In this document: positions 5,480 through 13,268 of the stretch, in pieces
How the letters are laid out: each line of letters begins with the position of its first letter
How positions within the stretch are numbered: position 1 is the stretch's first letter
Assembly: GCF_000296505.1 (NCBI RefSeq)
Contig: NZ_JH815212.1
Coordinates: 1 to 37,256 of the forward strand
DNA length: 37,256 bases
Direction of reading: 5' to 3'
DNA from: Schaalia turicensis ACS-279-V-Col4
GTDB lineage: Bacteria > Actinomycetota > Actinomycetes > Actinomycetales > Actinomycetaceae
Translations under genes and position numbers: made by a program
The notes under the pieces: generated by a model
Seen by the model: only the letters and a program-made list of their open reading frames with translations
What the model was told of the DNA's origin: nothing
The model's database searches: none

Positions 5480-5647
5480 ATGAGAAATCATACACGACAA
5501 AACTGGCTCTACAAGCTATTCACACATTGGGTGAAGCGTTCGAATGCGGTGCCAGACCGCGAAAAGTGGGCTCGCAGGAACCGGAAACTGGTGAGCCAAG
5601 CGCACGCCCAGACTGCATGTTCTGCGGATATGGGGGCGGCAAAGTGA
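5480..5647 (+). CDS. Small basic protein, unknown function
   Basis: 55 aa, starting MRNHTRQNWLYKLF and rich in Arg/Lys/Trp. ATG 5480 has AAAGGA 6 nt upstream, and the gene ends with a GTGA overlap into the next start at 5644. A longer open frame starting at 5443 covers the same DNA in another frame but lacks a ribosome-binding site. I do not recognise the protein; a DNA-binding or membrane-edge role would be a guess. Confidence 0.6.
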   Translation: MRNHTRQNWLYKLFTHWVKRSNAVPDREKWARRNRKLVSQAHAQTACSADMGAAK

Positions 5648-5979
5648 ACGCCGACCGTAATACGGAGATCACTCAAATCGTCCATGACTTTGCTGTTCGC
5701 CTTTCTGATGAGGGCATTGCGCCCGATAACCAGATTTTGACCGACCACGCGGACTGTTCGACGTGCCAGTGGGTTTTCTACCACAAGAGTCAGGCGCTGG
5801 AAGCGTTGGATCATCTCTGCGGGTGCGGGTTTGAGGTGCGTGTGTCTGATGACCGGAAGGTTTACATGCCTATTCCGACTGTTGATGTGAAGCCTTTTTG
5901 GCTGATTTTTGTTGGTGTTCGCCCTGAAGAAGCCTCAGCCTACGTGAGCTGTTCCCCGGTTGGGGGTGGCACCCGGTGA
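5644..5979 (+). CDS. Hypothetical protein, cysteine-containing
   Basis: 111 aa from GTG 5644 (GTGA overlap with the gene before). It contains a cluster CSTCQWVFYHKSQALEALDH and a following LCGCGF. The stop overlaps the next start as GTGA. No family recognised. The continuous overlaps place it in the early operon. Confidence 0.65.
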   Translation: MNADRNTEITQIVHDFAVRLSDEGIAPDNQILTDHADCSTCQWVFYHKSQALEALDHLCGCGFEVRVSDDRKVYMPIPTVDVKPFWLIFVGVRPEEASAYVSCSPVGGGTR

Positions 5980-6188
5980 GCTGGAAAGAGACTATTGCGA
6001 CCCTTTTCGCCGTCGTCGCCTTGTTTTTCGCGTTCGCAATGCCGGGATTGGACAACCCCTATGGGTGGCCAATGCCAATCGCACTTGGCGGAATGCTCAT
6101 ATCACTCAGCATCGCCGGGTTGTTCACCCTCTGGGCAATCCACGACGGCCACCAGTTCCACCACTTAGACGACTGGGAGGACAACTGA
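5976..6188 (+). CDS. Small membrane protein
   Basis: 70 aa from GTG 5976, overlapping the previous stop. Two hydrophobic segments (about residues 6-25, and 33-53) with a short polar turn (GLDNPYGWP), ending in an acidic/His-rich tail HDGHQFHHLDDWEDN. Probably inserted in the cytoplasmic membrane; phage early operons often carry such proteins, of unknown function. Confidence 0.7.
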   Translation: MSWKETIATLFAVVALFFAFAMPGLDNPYGWPMPIALGGMLISLSIAGLFTLWAIHDGHQFHHLDDWEDN

Positions 6189-6391
6189 TGGGTTATATCC
6201 CTGTTCAGACTCCACCCGGACGCGCCCCCCGTGCAGCGTGGCGCAATTGCGAACAGTCATGGGAGACACCATACGTCGCGCCGCCGGGCTACATGCGGAT
6301 CACGAAAGCAGACCTCACCGATGGGATCGATCACCCGGTCACCATCACGAGAGCCGCCCCGCAACCAACCGATAAGGAGGAGGGCAAGTGA
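6188..6391 (+). CDS. Hypothetical protein
   Basis: 67 aa, starting MGYIPVQTPPGRAPRAAWR, with a TGATG junction to the membrane-protein gene. GGAGGAGGGCAAG near its end provides the ribosome-binding site of the next gene. Proline/arginine-rich, no recognised domain. Confidence 0.6.
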   Translation: MGYIPVQTPPGRAPRAAWRNCEQSWETPYVAPPGYMRITKADLTDGIDHPVTITRAAPQPTDKEEGK

Positions 6392-6540
6392 TGCACAACT
6401 TTGACCGGCTCCGCGATTTTGTCCAGCCCGACCCGCCAGACGTTGACGACGAAGAAGAAACCGATCCTTTCGCCTCCAGCGATGAGGAGTATGAGCAGTG
6501 GCGGGACCGGCAAATGGGGTTAGACGACTATGACGGTTAA
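6391..6540 (+). CDS. Small acidic protein
   Basis: 49 aa, strongly acidic (DVDDEEETDPF, SSDEEYEQW). ATG 6391 overlaps the preceding stop (TGATG) and has GGAGGAGGG 10 nt upstream. It ends 11 nt inside the nuclease gene. It is too short for most gene callers, but spacing and ribosome-binding site support it. Unknown function; acidic peptides of this size can be DNA mimics, but nothing here shows that. Confidence 0.6.
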   Translation: MHNFDRLRDFVQPDPPDVDDEEETDPFASSDEEYEQWRDRQMGLDDYDG

Positions 6541-7363
6541 ACAGTTTACTGCCGGAATCTACCCGGATATTCCAGAGCTCGACTACCACTCGTGCGAGTT
6601 CGGGCCCGCTGACTCCCTCTCGTCCACGGAAGCCAAACGCATACTCAATTGCCCCGCCTTATATAAGTGGAGTAAGGATCACCCCGCCGAAGCAAAACCG
6701 GCGTTTGATTTCGGGCATGTTGTCCACGCGCTCGTCTTAGGCGCGGGTTTGAACCTGTACGTTCACGAACACGACAGCCTGCGCACTAAGGCCGCGCGCG
6801 AGGACGTGGAAGCACACCGGGCCCTCGGTGAGGTGCCTATCGCGTTGGCTGACTTTCAGCGGGCACAAAACGCGGCGGACGCGGTCATAAACCATCGTGT
6901 GGCGGGCGAACTGTTTGAAACCGGCACACCTGAGCAGTCCATCTACACCCAAGACGGGAAGACCGGGGTCTGGCTTCGGGGCAGGATCGACTGGGAAACC
7001 AACGGAACATTGGTCGATGTCAAGACGACGCGGGACGCTAACCCGAGCGTGTGGCGCAGGCAAGCGGCCAGCCTTGACTACCCGCTCCAGGCGGCGTGGT
7101 ATCGGGCGATGTGGGAACAGGTCACCGGCAACGCGCCTCGTTTCCTGCATGTCCTTGTGGGGGTTGAAGAGCCTCATCTTGTCAGCGTTGTCGAAATGGA
7201 CGCGGAGTTTTTACAGGCCGCCCGCCAGCGTATGCGCAGGGCGATTGACACGTTTGACACCTGCCGGACTTTCAACACGTGGCCGGGATATGGGGACCGG
7301 GTGCACATGTTGAGTGCTCCCCTTTGGTACTTGAACACCGAACTAGGACAAGACGATGAGTGA
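6530..7363 (+). CDS. PD-(D/E)XK exonuclease, RecE-like (DUF3799)
   Basis: 277 aa. The RecE/Cas4-like nuclease core is visible: GHVVHALVL (conserved His about 66), GRID (D154), VDVKTT (D163, K165) and YPLQAAWY (Q187), i.e. the H...D...DxK...Q layout. Such enzymes resect double-stranded ends to leave 3' single strands. The next gene encodes an ERF annealing protein, so the two form a RecET/Red-type recombination pair. Confidence 0.85.
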   Translation: MTVKQFTAGIYPDIPELDYHSCEFGPADSLSSTEAKRILNCPALYKWSKDHPAEAKPAFDFGHVVHALVLGAGLNLYVHEHDSLRTKAAREDVEAHRALGEVPIALADFQRAQNAADAVINHRVAGELFETGTPEQSIYTQDGKTGVWLRGRIDWETNGTLVDVKTTRDANPSVWRRQAASLDYPLQAAWYRAMWEQVTGNAPRFLHVLVGVEEPHLVSVVEMDAEFLQAARQRMRRAIDTFDTCRTFNTWPGYGDRVHMLSAPLWYLNTELGQDDE

Positions 7364-7898
7364 AAAACAAGAATCAAGCATTGAGGCTCTGTTTGCCAGA
7401 GCCCTCCGGGACTGTCACAATCCCGAACTCGACGGATTCAACCCGCATTTTAAAAACAGGTTTGCCACCTTGAAAGCAACTCTGCATGTTATCCGTAAGG
7501 CGTGTGAAGCCCACGGGATCGCATACACGCAAAGCGTGGGAGAAATCAACGGGCAACCGGCGTTGAAGTCTGCCGTGTATTCCATGGACGGCAGTTGTCT
7601 GCCCCTGTCGAATATGCCGATGGAACACCAATCAAACCCCCAGGCGTTCGGGTCAGCGCTCACCTACACGAAACGTCAGGTAGCCCAAGCCGACTGGGGT
7701 ATCACCGGCGACCCTGATGACGACGCAGAACAAGCCTCACAACCCGTACTACCAGAACTCAGCGAAGGCGCGGTTTATGACTGCGACGACATCCACCAGT
7801 TGCGCGAATGGTGGAAGCAATACCCACACATGCAAACCGCAATACGGGCGCGCGTCGAAGCTCTCACCGCCCTTCAACAGCAGGAAGGCCGCTCATGA
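7356..7898 (+). CDS. erf: ERF-family single-strand annealing protein
   Basis: 180 aa. ERF signatures include NPHFKNRFATLKATL near the N-terminus and NPQAFGSALTYTKRQ followed by GITGDPDDDAE. It pairs complementary single strands during phage recombination and circularisation. It overlaps the RecE-like gene by 8 nt, as expected for a nuclease/annealase pair. The C-terminal part (from about 125) is a variable tail that may contact SSB. Confidence 0.88.
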   Translation: MSEKQESSIEALFARALRDCHNPELDGFNPHFKNRFATLKATLHVIRKACEAHGIAYTQSVGEINGQPALKSAVYSMDGSCLPLSNMPMEHQSNPQAFGSALTYTKRQVAQADWGITGDPDDDAEQASQPVLPELSEGAVYDCDDIHQLREWWKQYPHMQTAIRARVEALTALQQQEGRS

Positions 7899-8212
7899 CG
7901 AAAAAGGTTTACATTTCCGGGCCCATGACGGGACGCCCGGACAAGAACATTGATGAATTCAACAAAGCCGAAGATCTACTACTCAAGGCCGGGTATTGGG
8001 TGTTGAACCCGACCAGCAACGGGCTGGCAGACACCGCGCCTTGGGAAGATCATATGCGCGCCGACCTGCGGATGCTATCCGTCGCGGACGCTCTGGCGTT
8101 CCTCCCTGACTGGGAAAAGTCACGGGGCGCTCGCCTCGAAATTGAGGTGGCGCACGCCCTCAACATCCCCACCCGCCCCGTATCGGACTACGTGATGGGA
8201 ACAAGCGCATGA
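7895..8212 (+). CDS. DUF4406 protein, nucleoside deoxyribosyltransferase-like
   Basis: 105 aa from ATG 7895 (ATGA overlap). The start KVYISGPMTGRPDKN and the later ALAFLPDWEKSRGARLEIE are typical of DUF4406, a small Rossmann-like family related to nucleoside 2-deoxyribosyltransferases. Common in actinophages and other phages; substrate unknown. It may take part in nucleotide salvage or modification together with the adjacent methyltransferase, but that is only proximity. Confidence 0.78.
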   Translation: MTKKVYISGPMTGRPDKNIDEFNKAEDLLLKAGYWVLNPTSNGLADTAPWEDHMRADLRMLSVADALAFLPDWEKSRGARLEIEVAHALNIPTRPVSDYVMGTSA

Positions 8213-9459
8213 CCCCCTACTACAAAGACGACCTCATCACTTTGCATCACGGCGACTGCTTGGAGGTCTTGGCGACCTTACCTGAGGCGTCTGTCGACGC
8301 TATCGTCACCGACCCGCCCTACGCCCTGGGCTTCATGGGCAAGACGTGGGACAAGCAACCTGACTTCCAGGACTGGTGTCGCATGTGGGCAGTCGAGTGT
8401 TTGCGCGTCCTCAAGCCCGGCGGGCACATGCTCGCCTTCGGTGGCACGCGCACCTGGCACCGTCTCGCCTGCGGAGTCGAAGACGCGGGCTTCGAACTGC
8501 GCGACCAGATTGCGTGGCTCTACGCCAACGGAGTGCCAAAGTCCCTCGACGTTGCTAAGGCAATTGACAAGGAGTCTAACAATAGCAGGGCGCGCAAGCT
8601 TGAGTTCACCGAGTGGATGCGTTCAACGGGGATTACAGCTCGCGAGATCAACGAAGCTACCGGAACGCGCACGGGGAACCGCTACTTGTCGAGTAAGCAG
8701 CAACCGGCGATCCCGACTGAAGCAATTTTTGACAAGTTGCGTCCAATCCTGCCCAAGGTGCCCGCGCGTATTGAAAAGCTCGTCACTGAGCGAAGCAGTG
8801 GCAAGTTCTCCGCCTTCGCGAGGCGTACCGACCGTAAGGTCGTCAAACGAAACATAGACAACCAGGCAACAGACTTCGATCTTCGCGTCGTCAATGCTGG
8901 TACTCCGGTCCTTGACGAGGCGAAGCGGTGGCAGGGGTGGGGAACCGCCCTCAAACCCGCCTTTGAGCCGTGTATCGTCGCACGAAAGCCCCTTGTCGGG
9001 ACCGTCGCGGATAATGTCCTTGCCTACGGGACGGGCGCTATCAACATTAACGCGACCCGCGTTAACGGAACTGACGGCAGATGGCCGCCGAACCTCACCA
9101 TTGACGGGCACGTCGCCGCCGACCTTGATGTGACCACCCCGGGCGGGCGTTCCCGGTTCTTCCCCACCTTCCGCTTCGAGGTGAGGGCACCAACACGGGA
9201 GCGCCCCAAGGTCAACGGTGTTGCCCACCCGACCGTTAAGCCTCTCGCCCTCATGCGCTGGCTCGTCCGCCTCGTCACCCAACCGGGCGGCACAGTCCTT
9301 GACCCTTTCGCCGGGTCCGGCACGACTTTGGAGGCAGCAGTCCTCGAAGGCTTCAACGCGATCGGCATTGAACGCGAGGAAACCTACCTTCCGCTCATCA
9401 TGCAACGGCTCAGGCGGATCGGTGACGTTCCATTCAACTTCGAGGGGGGAACAGAATGA
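8209..9459 (+). CDS. Solitary beta-class DNA methyltransferase (N4/N6)
   Basis: 416 aa. DPPY (residues 35-38) near the N-terminus and DPFAGSGTT (365-373) near the C-terminus give the motif order of beta-class amino-methyltransferases. Between them, about residues 115-215 form an insertion (REINEATGTRTGNRYLSSKQ then a Lys/Arg-rich stretch) that should hold the target-recognition part. No restriction endonuclease gene is adjacent, so it probably protects the phage DNA or alters host regulation. DPPY would fit either N6-adenine or N4-cytosine. Confidence 0.88.
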   Translation: MTPYYKDDLITLHHGDCLEVLATLPEASVDAIVTDPPYALGFMGKTWDKQPDFQDWCRMWAVECLRVLKPGGHMLAFGGTRTWHRLACGVEDAGFELRDQIAWLYANGVPKSLDVAKAIDKESNNSRARKLEFTEWMRSTGITAREINEATGTRTGNRYLSSKQQPAIPTEAIFDKLRPILPKVPARIEKLVTERSSGKFSAFARRTDRKVVKRNIDNQATDFDLRVVNAGTPVLDEAKRWQGWGTALKPAFEPCIVARKPLVGTVADNVLAYGTGAININATRVNGTDGRWPPNLTIDGHVAADLDVTTPGGRSRFFPTFRFEVRAPTRERPKVNGVAHPTVKPLALMRWLVRLVTQPGGTVLDPFAGSGTTLEAAVLEGFNAIGIEREETYLPLIMQRLRRIGDVPFNFEGGTE

Positions 9460-9908
9460 GCAAAAGTGTGTTTAACGACTTTACTGCGCTTAACGATTTG
9501 GTTGTTCCGGCGTCTGAAGACGTTGCCTTGTGCACCCAAGTTGGAGAATCCGAATCGTGGCCTGACTCCGCCGATCTTAAAAAGCTGGCGCGCAAAATCT
9601 GTTTCATATGTCCACTGTTTGTTGAGTGTCGGACAACAAATGATCGTTTCGAAATCCGAGGGGTGGAAACAGACGAACGAGACTTTGCTGGAATCTTCGC
9701 GGGCGAAGACCTATACGAACGCAGGGCTCGCCGTAAAGCTGAGCGCAACAACAAGCCCGCATCTCAAGGCTACGCCAGTCAATGCGACGCCTGCGGACGG
9801 CTTGTTCTCGACCAGAACGCCGTCCGACTCTACAAAGGCAGTCGGCGATTGTACGCGTGCGCCCACTGCGTGAACACAACCACCCCAGACAAAGAGGTCA
9901 GACCGTGA
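9456..9908 (+). CDS. WhiB-like iron-sulfur protein with C-terminal zinc ribbon
   Basis: 150 aa. The four cluster-binding cysteines are C26, C49, C52 and C58 (CFICPLFVEC), followed by GIFAGED at 79-85 in place of the usual GVWGG turn, then a basic stretch RRARRKAER. An extra module with C110xxC113 and C135xxC138 looks like a zinc ribbon. WhiB proteins bind the principal sigma factor; the phage TM4 WhiB inhibits host WhiB2 and confers superinfection exclusion. ATGA overlap with the methyltransferase. The added zinc-ribbon tail is unusual. Confidence 0.82.
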   Translation: MSKSVFNDFTALNDLVVPASEDVALCTQVGESESWPDSADLKKLARKICFICPLFVECRTTNDRFEIRGVETDERDFAGIFAGEDLYERRARRKAERNNKPASQGYASQCDACGRLVLDQNAVRLYKGSRRLYACAHCVNTTTPDKEVRP

Positions 9909-10348
9909 CGGGCACAATCAACTTCTTCGTTCCAGGGGAGCCTGTCCCCGAGGGGTCAACCAAGTACGTCGGGCACGCTGCCGGTCGCCCCATCCTCGTC
10001 CACACCGATCCTGACCTTCCCCAGTGGCGGCAGACCATCGGCAACGTGGCGGCCTTGTATGCGCGTCAAGCAGGGTGGATTCTCCCCCTCGAGGAGCCGA
10101 TCAGCATCCGCGCTGTCTTCTTCATGCCGAAGCCGCCGCGCACGAAATTCAAGGATTCTCCGGCGCGCAAGCCGGACCTCGACAAACTCATCAGGGCGGT
10201 CGGTGACGCGCTCGCGCCGAAGGGCGGTCGGGGTGTGATCCGCGAGGACGGGCGCATCATCCGCTGGTTAGCGGAGAAGCGGTGGGCTGACGAGAAGCAT
10301 CCGGCGGGCGTTGACCTCGCGATCGTCCGACAGGAGGTGCCGTTCTGA
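9905..10348 (+). CDS. RusA-like Holliday junction resolvase
   Basis: 147 aa from GTG 9905, which overlaps the WhiB stop as GTGA. FFVPGEPVPEGSTKY opens the protein; the RusA core is ARKPDLDKLIRAVGDAL followed by GVIREDGRIIRW and KRWA, containing the conserved acidic residues that bind magnesium. It resolves recombination intermediates and pairs with the RecE-like and ERF genes upstream. Confidence 0.88.
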   Translation: MTGTINFFVPGEPVPEGSTKYVGHAAGRPILVHTDPDLPQWRQTIGNVAALYARQAGWILPLEEPISIRAVFFMPKPPRTKFKDSPARKPDLDKLIRAVGDALAPKGGRGVIREDGRIIRWLAEKRWADEKHPAGVDLAIVRQEVPF

Positions 10349-10536
10349 TGCGACGCCCGCCGTACCCGCACACCACGCCCATCCGCTCCAACCACGCCTG
10401 CCCCAGGTGCGGCGCATGGAGCCCAGACCCGTGGGACCAGAAGAAACCCCACCACTGCCAGCCCAAACCAGACCACAGGAAGGAGGAAGACGATGGGAAG
10501 GGAATACTCCCGCGTGAAGCTGACGATTTGGAATGA
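10348..10536 (+). CDS. Small zinc-finger-like protein
   Basis: 62 aa; one possible zinc site CPRCGAW with HHC about 16 residues later. AGGAGG lies 9-10 nt before ATG 10348 and the start overlaps the resolvase stop (TGATG). It runs 44 bp into the initiator gene, whose own ribosome-binding site lies within its 3' end. Unknown function. Confidence 0.55.
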   Translation: MRRPPYPHTTPIRSNHACPRCGAWSPDPWDQKKPHHCQPKPDHRKEEDDGKGILPREADDLE

Positions 10537-11482
10537 CCCCGACTTTCAGGCGCTCACCTACCGCGCCCAATGGCTCTACTTCGTCATGCTCACCCACCCC
10601 ACACTCAACGCGTGCGGTGTCATCGACTGGCGCGAGCCGAAGCTCACGCACTATGCCTCAGGCATCACCGTCCGCGAACTTCGGGCGGCGGCCTACGAAC
10701 TCGGGCACGGCGGATTTATCGCCATCGACCCCGACACGGAGGAAGCAGTCATCCGCTCATTCGTTCGACACGACGGCGGAATGAAGTCTCCGAACATGGT
10801 GAAGGCGATCGTCCGCGCTCACGGTGGGATCGCGTCGAGGAAGATTAAGGCGATCGTGTCCGCCGAGGTGCGTCGCGCCCGCGAGGAGCACCCCGACTGG
10901 GAGGCCGGTGCGGGTGCCGAGCCGGTCTCGAAACAGTTCACGGACGAGATCGTGAACCCTTCCGATTTCGTTCCAGATTGGTTTCGAAACCCTTCCAATT
11001 TTGATTCAAACGGTTTCGATTTTGATTCAAATTCGATCCCCCTAAAAGAGGGGAACCCTTTCAATTTTGATTCCGATCCCATAACCCATAACCCAGAGCC
11101 CTCTACTTACGTAGAGAGAGGGGGCGCTTCCGCAAACGCGGAAGACCCCACGCCCACAAAACGACGCTCACAAAAAACCAGGCTCCCCGACAACTGGCAA
11201 CCCAACGACACGCACGCCGAGACTGCCCGCAGGCTTCATCTCAACCTCGGCTCTGAAGCCGAAGACTTCCGCAACCACGCGCAAGCCCAAGGCCGTCGCC
11301 TCGTTGACTGGGATGCCGGATTCAGGTCATGGCTCAAAAAGTCCGCTGAGTACGCCCAAGAACGTCAAGGACGCCAAGGCGCTCATCGGAACCAAGCCGC
11401 CACAACATCCGAACGCGTCCAAGGCTGGATCGAACTCGGCCAACAATTCGCCCAAGCCCCTAGAAAGGAAATCCAGGCATGA
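10493..11482 (+). CDS. Phage replication initiator protein
   Basis: 329 aa. The N-terminal 100 residues (KLTIWNDPDFQALTYRAQWL, then a winged-helix region with HYASGITVRELRAAAYELG) match the DNA-binding domain of phage replisome organisers. The C-terminus (LPDNWQPNDTHAETARRL, later FRSWLKKSAEY) is the module that often contacts the helicase loader. The middle (about 150-220) is encoded by AT-rich repeated DNA with iterons, resembling the lambda O arrangement. GGAAGGAGG precedes ATG 10493. A helicase-loader candidate follows directly with a 4-nt overlap. Confidence 0.75.
   Translation: MGREYSRVKLTIWNDPDFQALTYRAQWLYFVMLTHPTLNACGVIDWREPKLTHYASGITVRELRAAAYELGHGGFIAIDPDTEEAVIRSFVRHDGGMKSPNMVKAIVRAHGGIASRKIKAIVSAEVRRAREEHPDWEAGAGAEPVSKQFTDEIVNPSDFVPDWFRNPSNFDSNGFDFDSNSIPLKEGNPFNFDSDPITHNPEPSTYVERGGASANAEDPTPTKRRSQKTRLPDNWQPNDTHAETARRLHLNLGSEAEDFRNHAQAQGRRLVDWDAGFRSWLKKSAEYAQERQGRQGAHRNQAATTSERVQGWIELGQQFAQAPRKEIQA
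10954..11148. other. ori: Putative origin of replication inside the initiator gene
   Basis: Three related 20-22 bp repeats (GAACCCTTCCRATTTYGATTC type) lie at 10954-10973, 10986-11007 and 11053-11074, with a shorter fourth copy at 11014-11028. The tract is AT-rich compared with its surroundings. It is followed by two perfect hairpins: CTCTAC-TTAC-GTAGAG (11101-11116) and CTTCCGC-AAAC-GCGGAAG (11127-11144), the latter flanked by GGGG/CCCC. Lambda places its origin in the same way within O. Function is inferred. Confidence 0.6.
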
Positions 11483-11916
11483 CACCCCAAGAAGCTGCCG
11501 TCGTCCTCGGCAAGTGCGCGGCCTACGACAACCGGCGCCCCGACCCGGCAACAACCGCCGCATGGGCTGAAGCGCTCGACCCGAATCTGACCCTCGCTGA
11601 CGCTCTTGCAATAGTCCGCGACCATTACGCCGAATCGCGGGATTGGATCATGCCCGCCGACATCAATCACCGATCCAGAGACATTCGCCGTCAGCGGATC
11701 AAGAACGCCCTGGATAACCAGACGCTGACCCCAGACGGCCTCGGGGATGAGCCGCATCTGGAAATCGCGTGGAAGAAAGCGCTTATGCAGGGCTTGGGTG
11801 ATGGCCTCGACCTCGACGCCGCGTCCTCTGCCGCGTGGCGGGCCATCGGTCGCACTCCCCCGCCCGAACTCGAAACACACCACCACGACATCCGCCCTCA
11901 ACTCCGAAAGGCATAA
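11479..11916 (+). CDS. Probable helicase loader (G39P-like)
   Basis: 145 aa. The N-terminal half (KCAAYDNRRPDPATTAAWAE, then LTLADALAIVRDHYAES and WIMPADI) has the helical pattern of G39P-type helicase loaders (cells/segments followed by .MPADI). The ATGA overlap with the replication initiator supports a role in handing the host replicative helicase to the origin. No helicase gene is in the window, so the host DnaB would be used. Assignment rests on pattern and context. Confidence 0.5.
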   Translation: MTPQEAAVVLGKCAAYDNRRPDPATTAAWAEALDPNLTLADALAIVRDHYAESRDWIMPADINHRSRDIRRQRIKNALDNQTLTPDGLGDEPHLEIAWKKALMQGLGDGLDLDAASSAAWRAIGRTPPPELETHHHDIRPQLRKA

Positions 11917-11920
11917 CCCC

Positions 11921-12274
11921 ATGACTGACAACCCCGAGCCCTGGGAAAATACCAACGCATTTACCGGCGACAACCAGCAATTCACCAGCGACAACTGGAA
12001 CGACCCGTTCATCAACCTTTTCCGTGAAGCCTTCGCCCCCGCCGAAAACGTAGAAACCTACATCGAAGTCGGGAGCCTCATCGTCCGCCACGAATGGCAC
12101 AACGACCAGAACTATTACCTCATCGAAGATGTTGCCGAAATTCTGTACGTCATGAGCGTCTACAAGCACCGAGGCAGGACCGAAGCGTTCTACAAGGCCA
12201 ACACAGGCCAAGCGATCACGCTCGACATGGCGAAGGACCTCTACAAGCAGATGACCGACCCCTACTTCGCCTGA
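11921..12274 (+). CDS. Hypothetical protein of the replication block
   Basis: 117 aa from ATG 11921, 4 nt after the previous stop. An acidic, polar N-terminus (about 30 residues) is followed by a compact domain containing YIEVGSLIVRHEWHNDQNYY. I recognise no family. ORF length, codon bias and spacing support a real gene. Confidence 0.65.
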   Translation: MTDNPEPWENTNAFTGDNQQFTSDNWNDPFINLFREAFAPAENVETYIEVGSLIVRHEWHNDQNYYLIEDVAEILYVMSVYKHRGRTEAFYKANTGQAITLDMAKDLYKQMTDPYFA

Positions 12275-12288
12275 CCAAGGGAACCCCC

Positions 12289-12366
12289 ATGACCGGCGCG
12301 CGCCCCACGGTGGACATGCCCCGTAAACGTTTTGTAAGGCACCTAGAACGCGCGAACAGTCCCTAA
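12289..12366 (+). CDS. Possible 25-residue peptide
   Basis: ATG 12289 has AAGGGA 6 nt upstream and encodes 25 residues (starting MTGARPTVDMPRKRF). The region 12275-12450 otherwise lacks a gene. It may be a small peptide or just chance; the ribosome-binding site is the only support. Confidence 0.25.
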   Translation: MTGARPTVDMPRKRFVRHLERANSP

Positions 12367-12450
12367 ACGCGCTACGGCTATTCAACGCGTGAAAGCCCGT
12401 CAGAATAGCGTCTAGACCCCTTAACGACCACCCCTGAAAGGAAACACACG

Positions 12451-13194
12451 ATGACCATCGCAAACCTGCCCAACTGGTTCCACACATTCCAAAAAGAACT
12501 CAACGACGACATCACCAACGGAGCAAAATACGACTACACCCGCAAACCCGGAATATACGTCATCGCCTATAAAACCCAGGAGTCAACCACCCACGAAAAC
12601 GCCGACGACTACATATTCATCCTCGACGGCGAAAAATGCACGTTAAACGAAATCATTAAACGCATCGCCGAATTCGATCCAGTACACACCCTTTATGACA
12701 CGACCCTAGAAAAAACCGGGCTCATGATCGACGCACACGCATCCTGCTGTGGAGAATACTGCGACTGTGACCCCGTAGAGTTCGAATCGATCGACGACGT
12801 AAAAGACCTCGCCACAAACCATCCAGGCGAATTCGACGACCTCATAAGCTGCCTATGCCTGGAAGACGACCCCTGCGCCACCTACTTCGAACAGCTAGAA
12901 AAACTCAAGAACTACGCCCAAGAACAAGGCATCAACGTCGGAATCGACATCGTCCCCGTACGCACCGTGCAACGCTACCGTGAAGATCAATTCTTCCTCA
13001 CCCGCAAATCATGCGAACGCCACATTAAAAAACACGCTCACAAATACTACGGGCGCAATCACCACGCATACGCCGAATACCCCTACCGCAACGACGAATA
13101 CATGCGCCTCGTCGCGCTCCTTGCGTCAATCGACTTAGAAAAATCAACAATCGTTATCGATAAAACCCGGTACGACTACCTCAAAGACCGGTAA
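12451..13194 (+). CDS. Hypothetical cysteine-rich protein
   Basis: 247 aa, preceded by GAAAGGAAAC. It contains a cysteine cluster ASCCGEYCDCDP and a second pair SCLCLEDDPC, then a C-terminal region QFFLTRKSCERHIKKHAHKYY and NDEYMRLVALLASI, a motif seen at the end of various uncharacterised phage proteins. The codon use is more AT-rich (AAA, GAA, ATA) than in the neighbouring genes, which suggests separate acquisition. No function assigned. Confidence 0.7.
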   Translation: MTIANLPNWFHTFQKELNDDITNGAKYDYTRKPGIYVIAYKTQESTTHENADDYIFILDGEKCTLNEIIKRIAEFDPVHTLYDTTLEKTGLMIDAHASCCGEYCDCDPVEFESIDDVKDLATNHPGEFDDLISCLCLEDDPCATYFEQLEKLKNYAQEQGINVGIDIVPVRTVQRYREDQFFLTRKSCERHIKKHAHKYYGRNHHAYAEYPYRNDEYMRLVALLASIDLEKSTIVIDKTRYDYLKDR

Positions 13195-13268
13195 TCCGAA
13201 CGCAACAACATCCACATTGCGCGCGAACTCATCATCAGCAACACACACAGGAAGAAAGAACACGCACC

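Noticed and set aside
5443..5979. Single 178-aa protein
   Set aside because: Its first 67 residues overlap a better supported small gene (5480-5647) with a good ribosome-binding site, and the GTG at 5644 has the GTGA overlap used throughout this operon.
8209..9459. Restriction-modification system
   Set aside because: No endonuclease gene lies beside the methyltransferase; the HNH gene at 15200 is the packaging-type nuclease.
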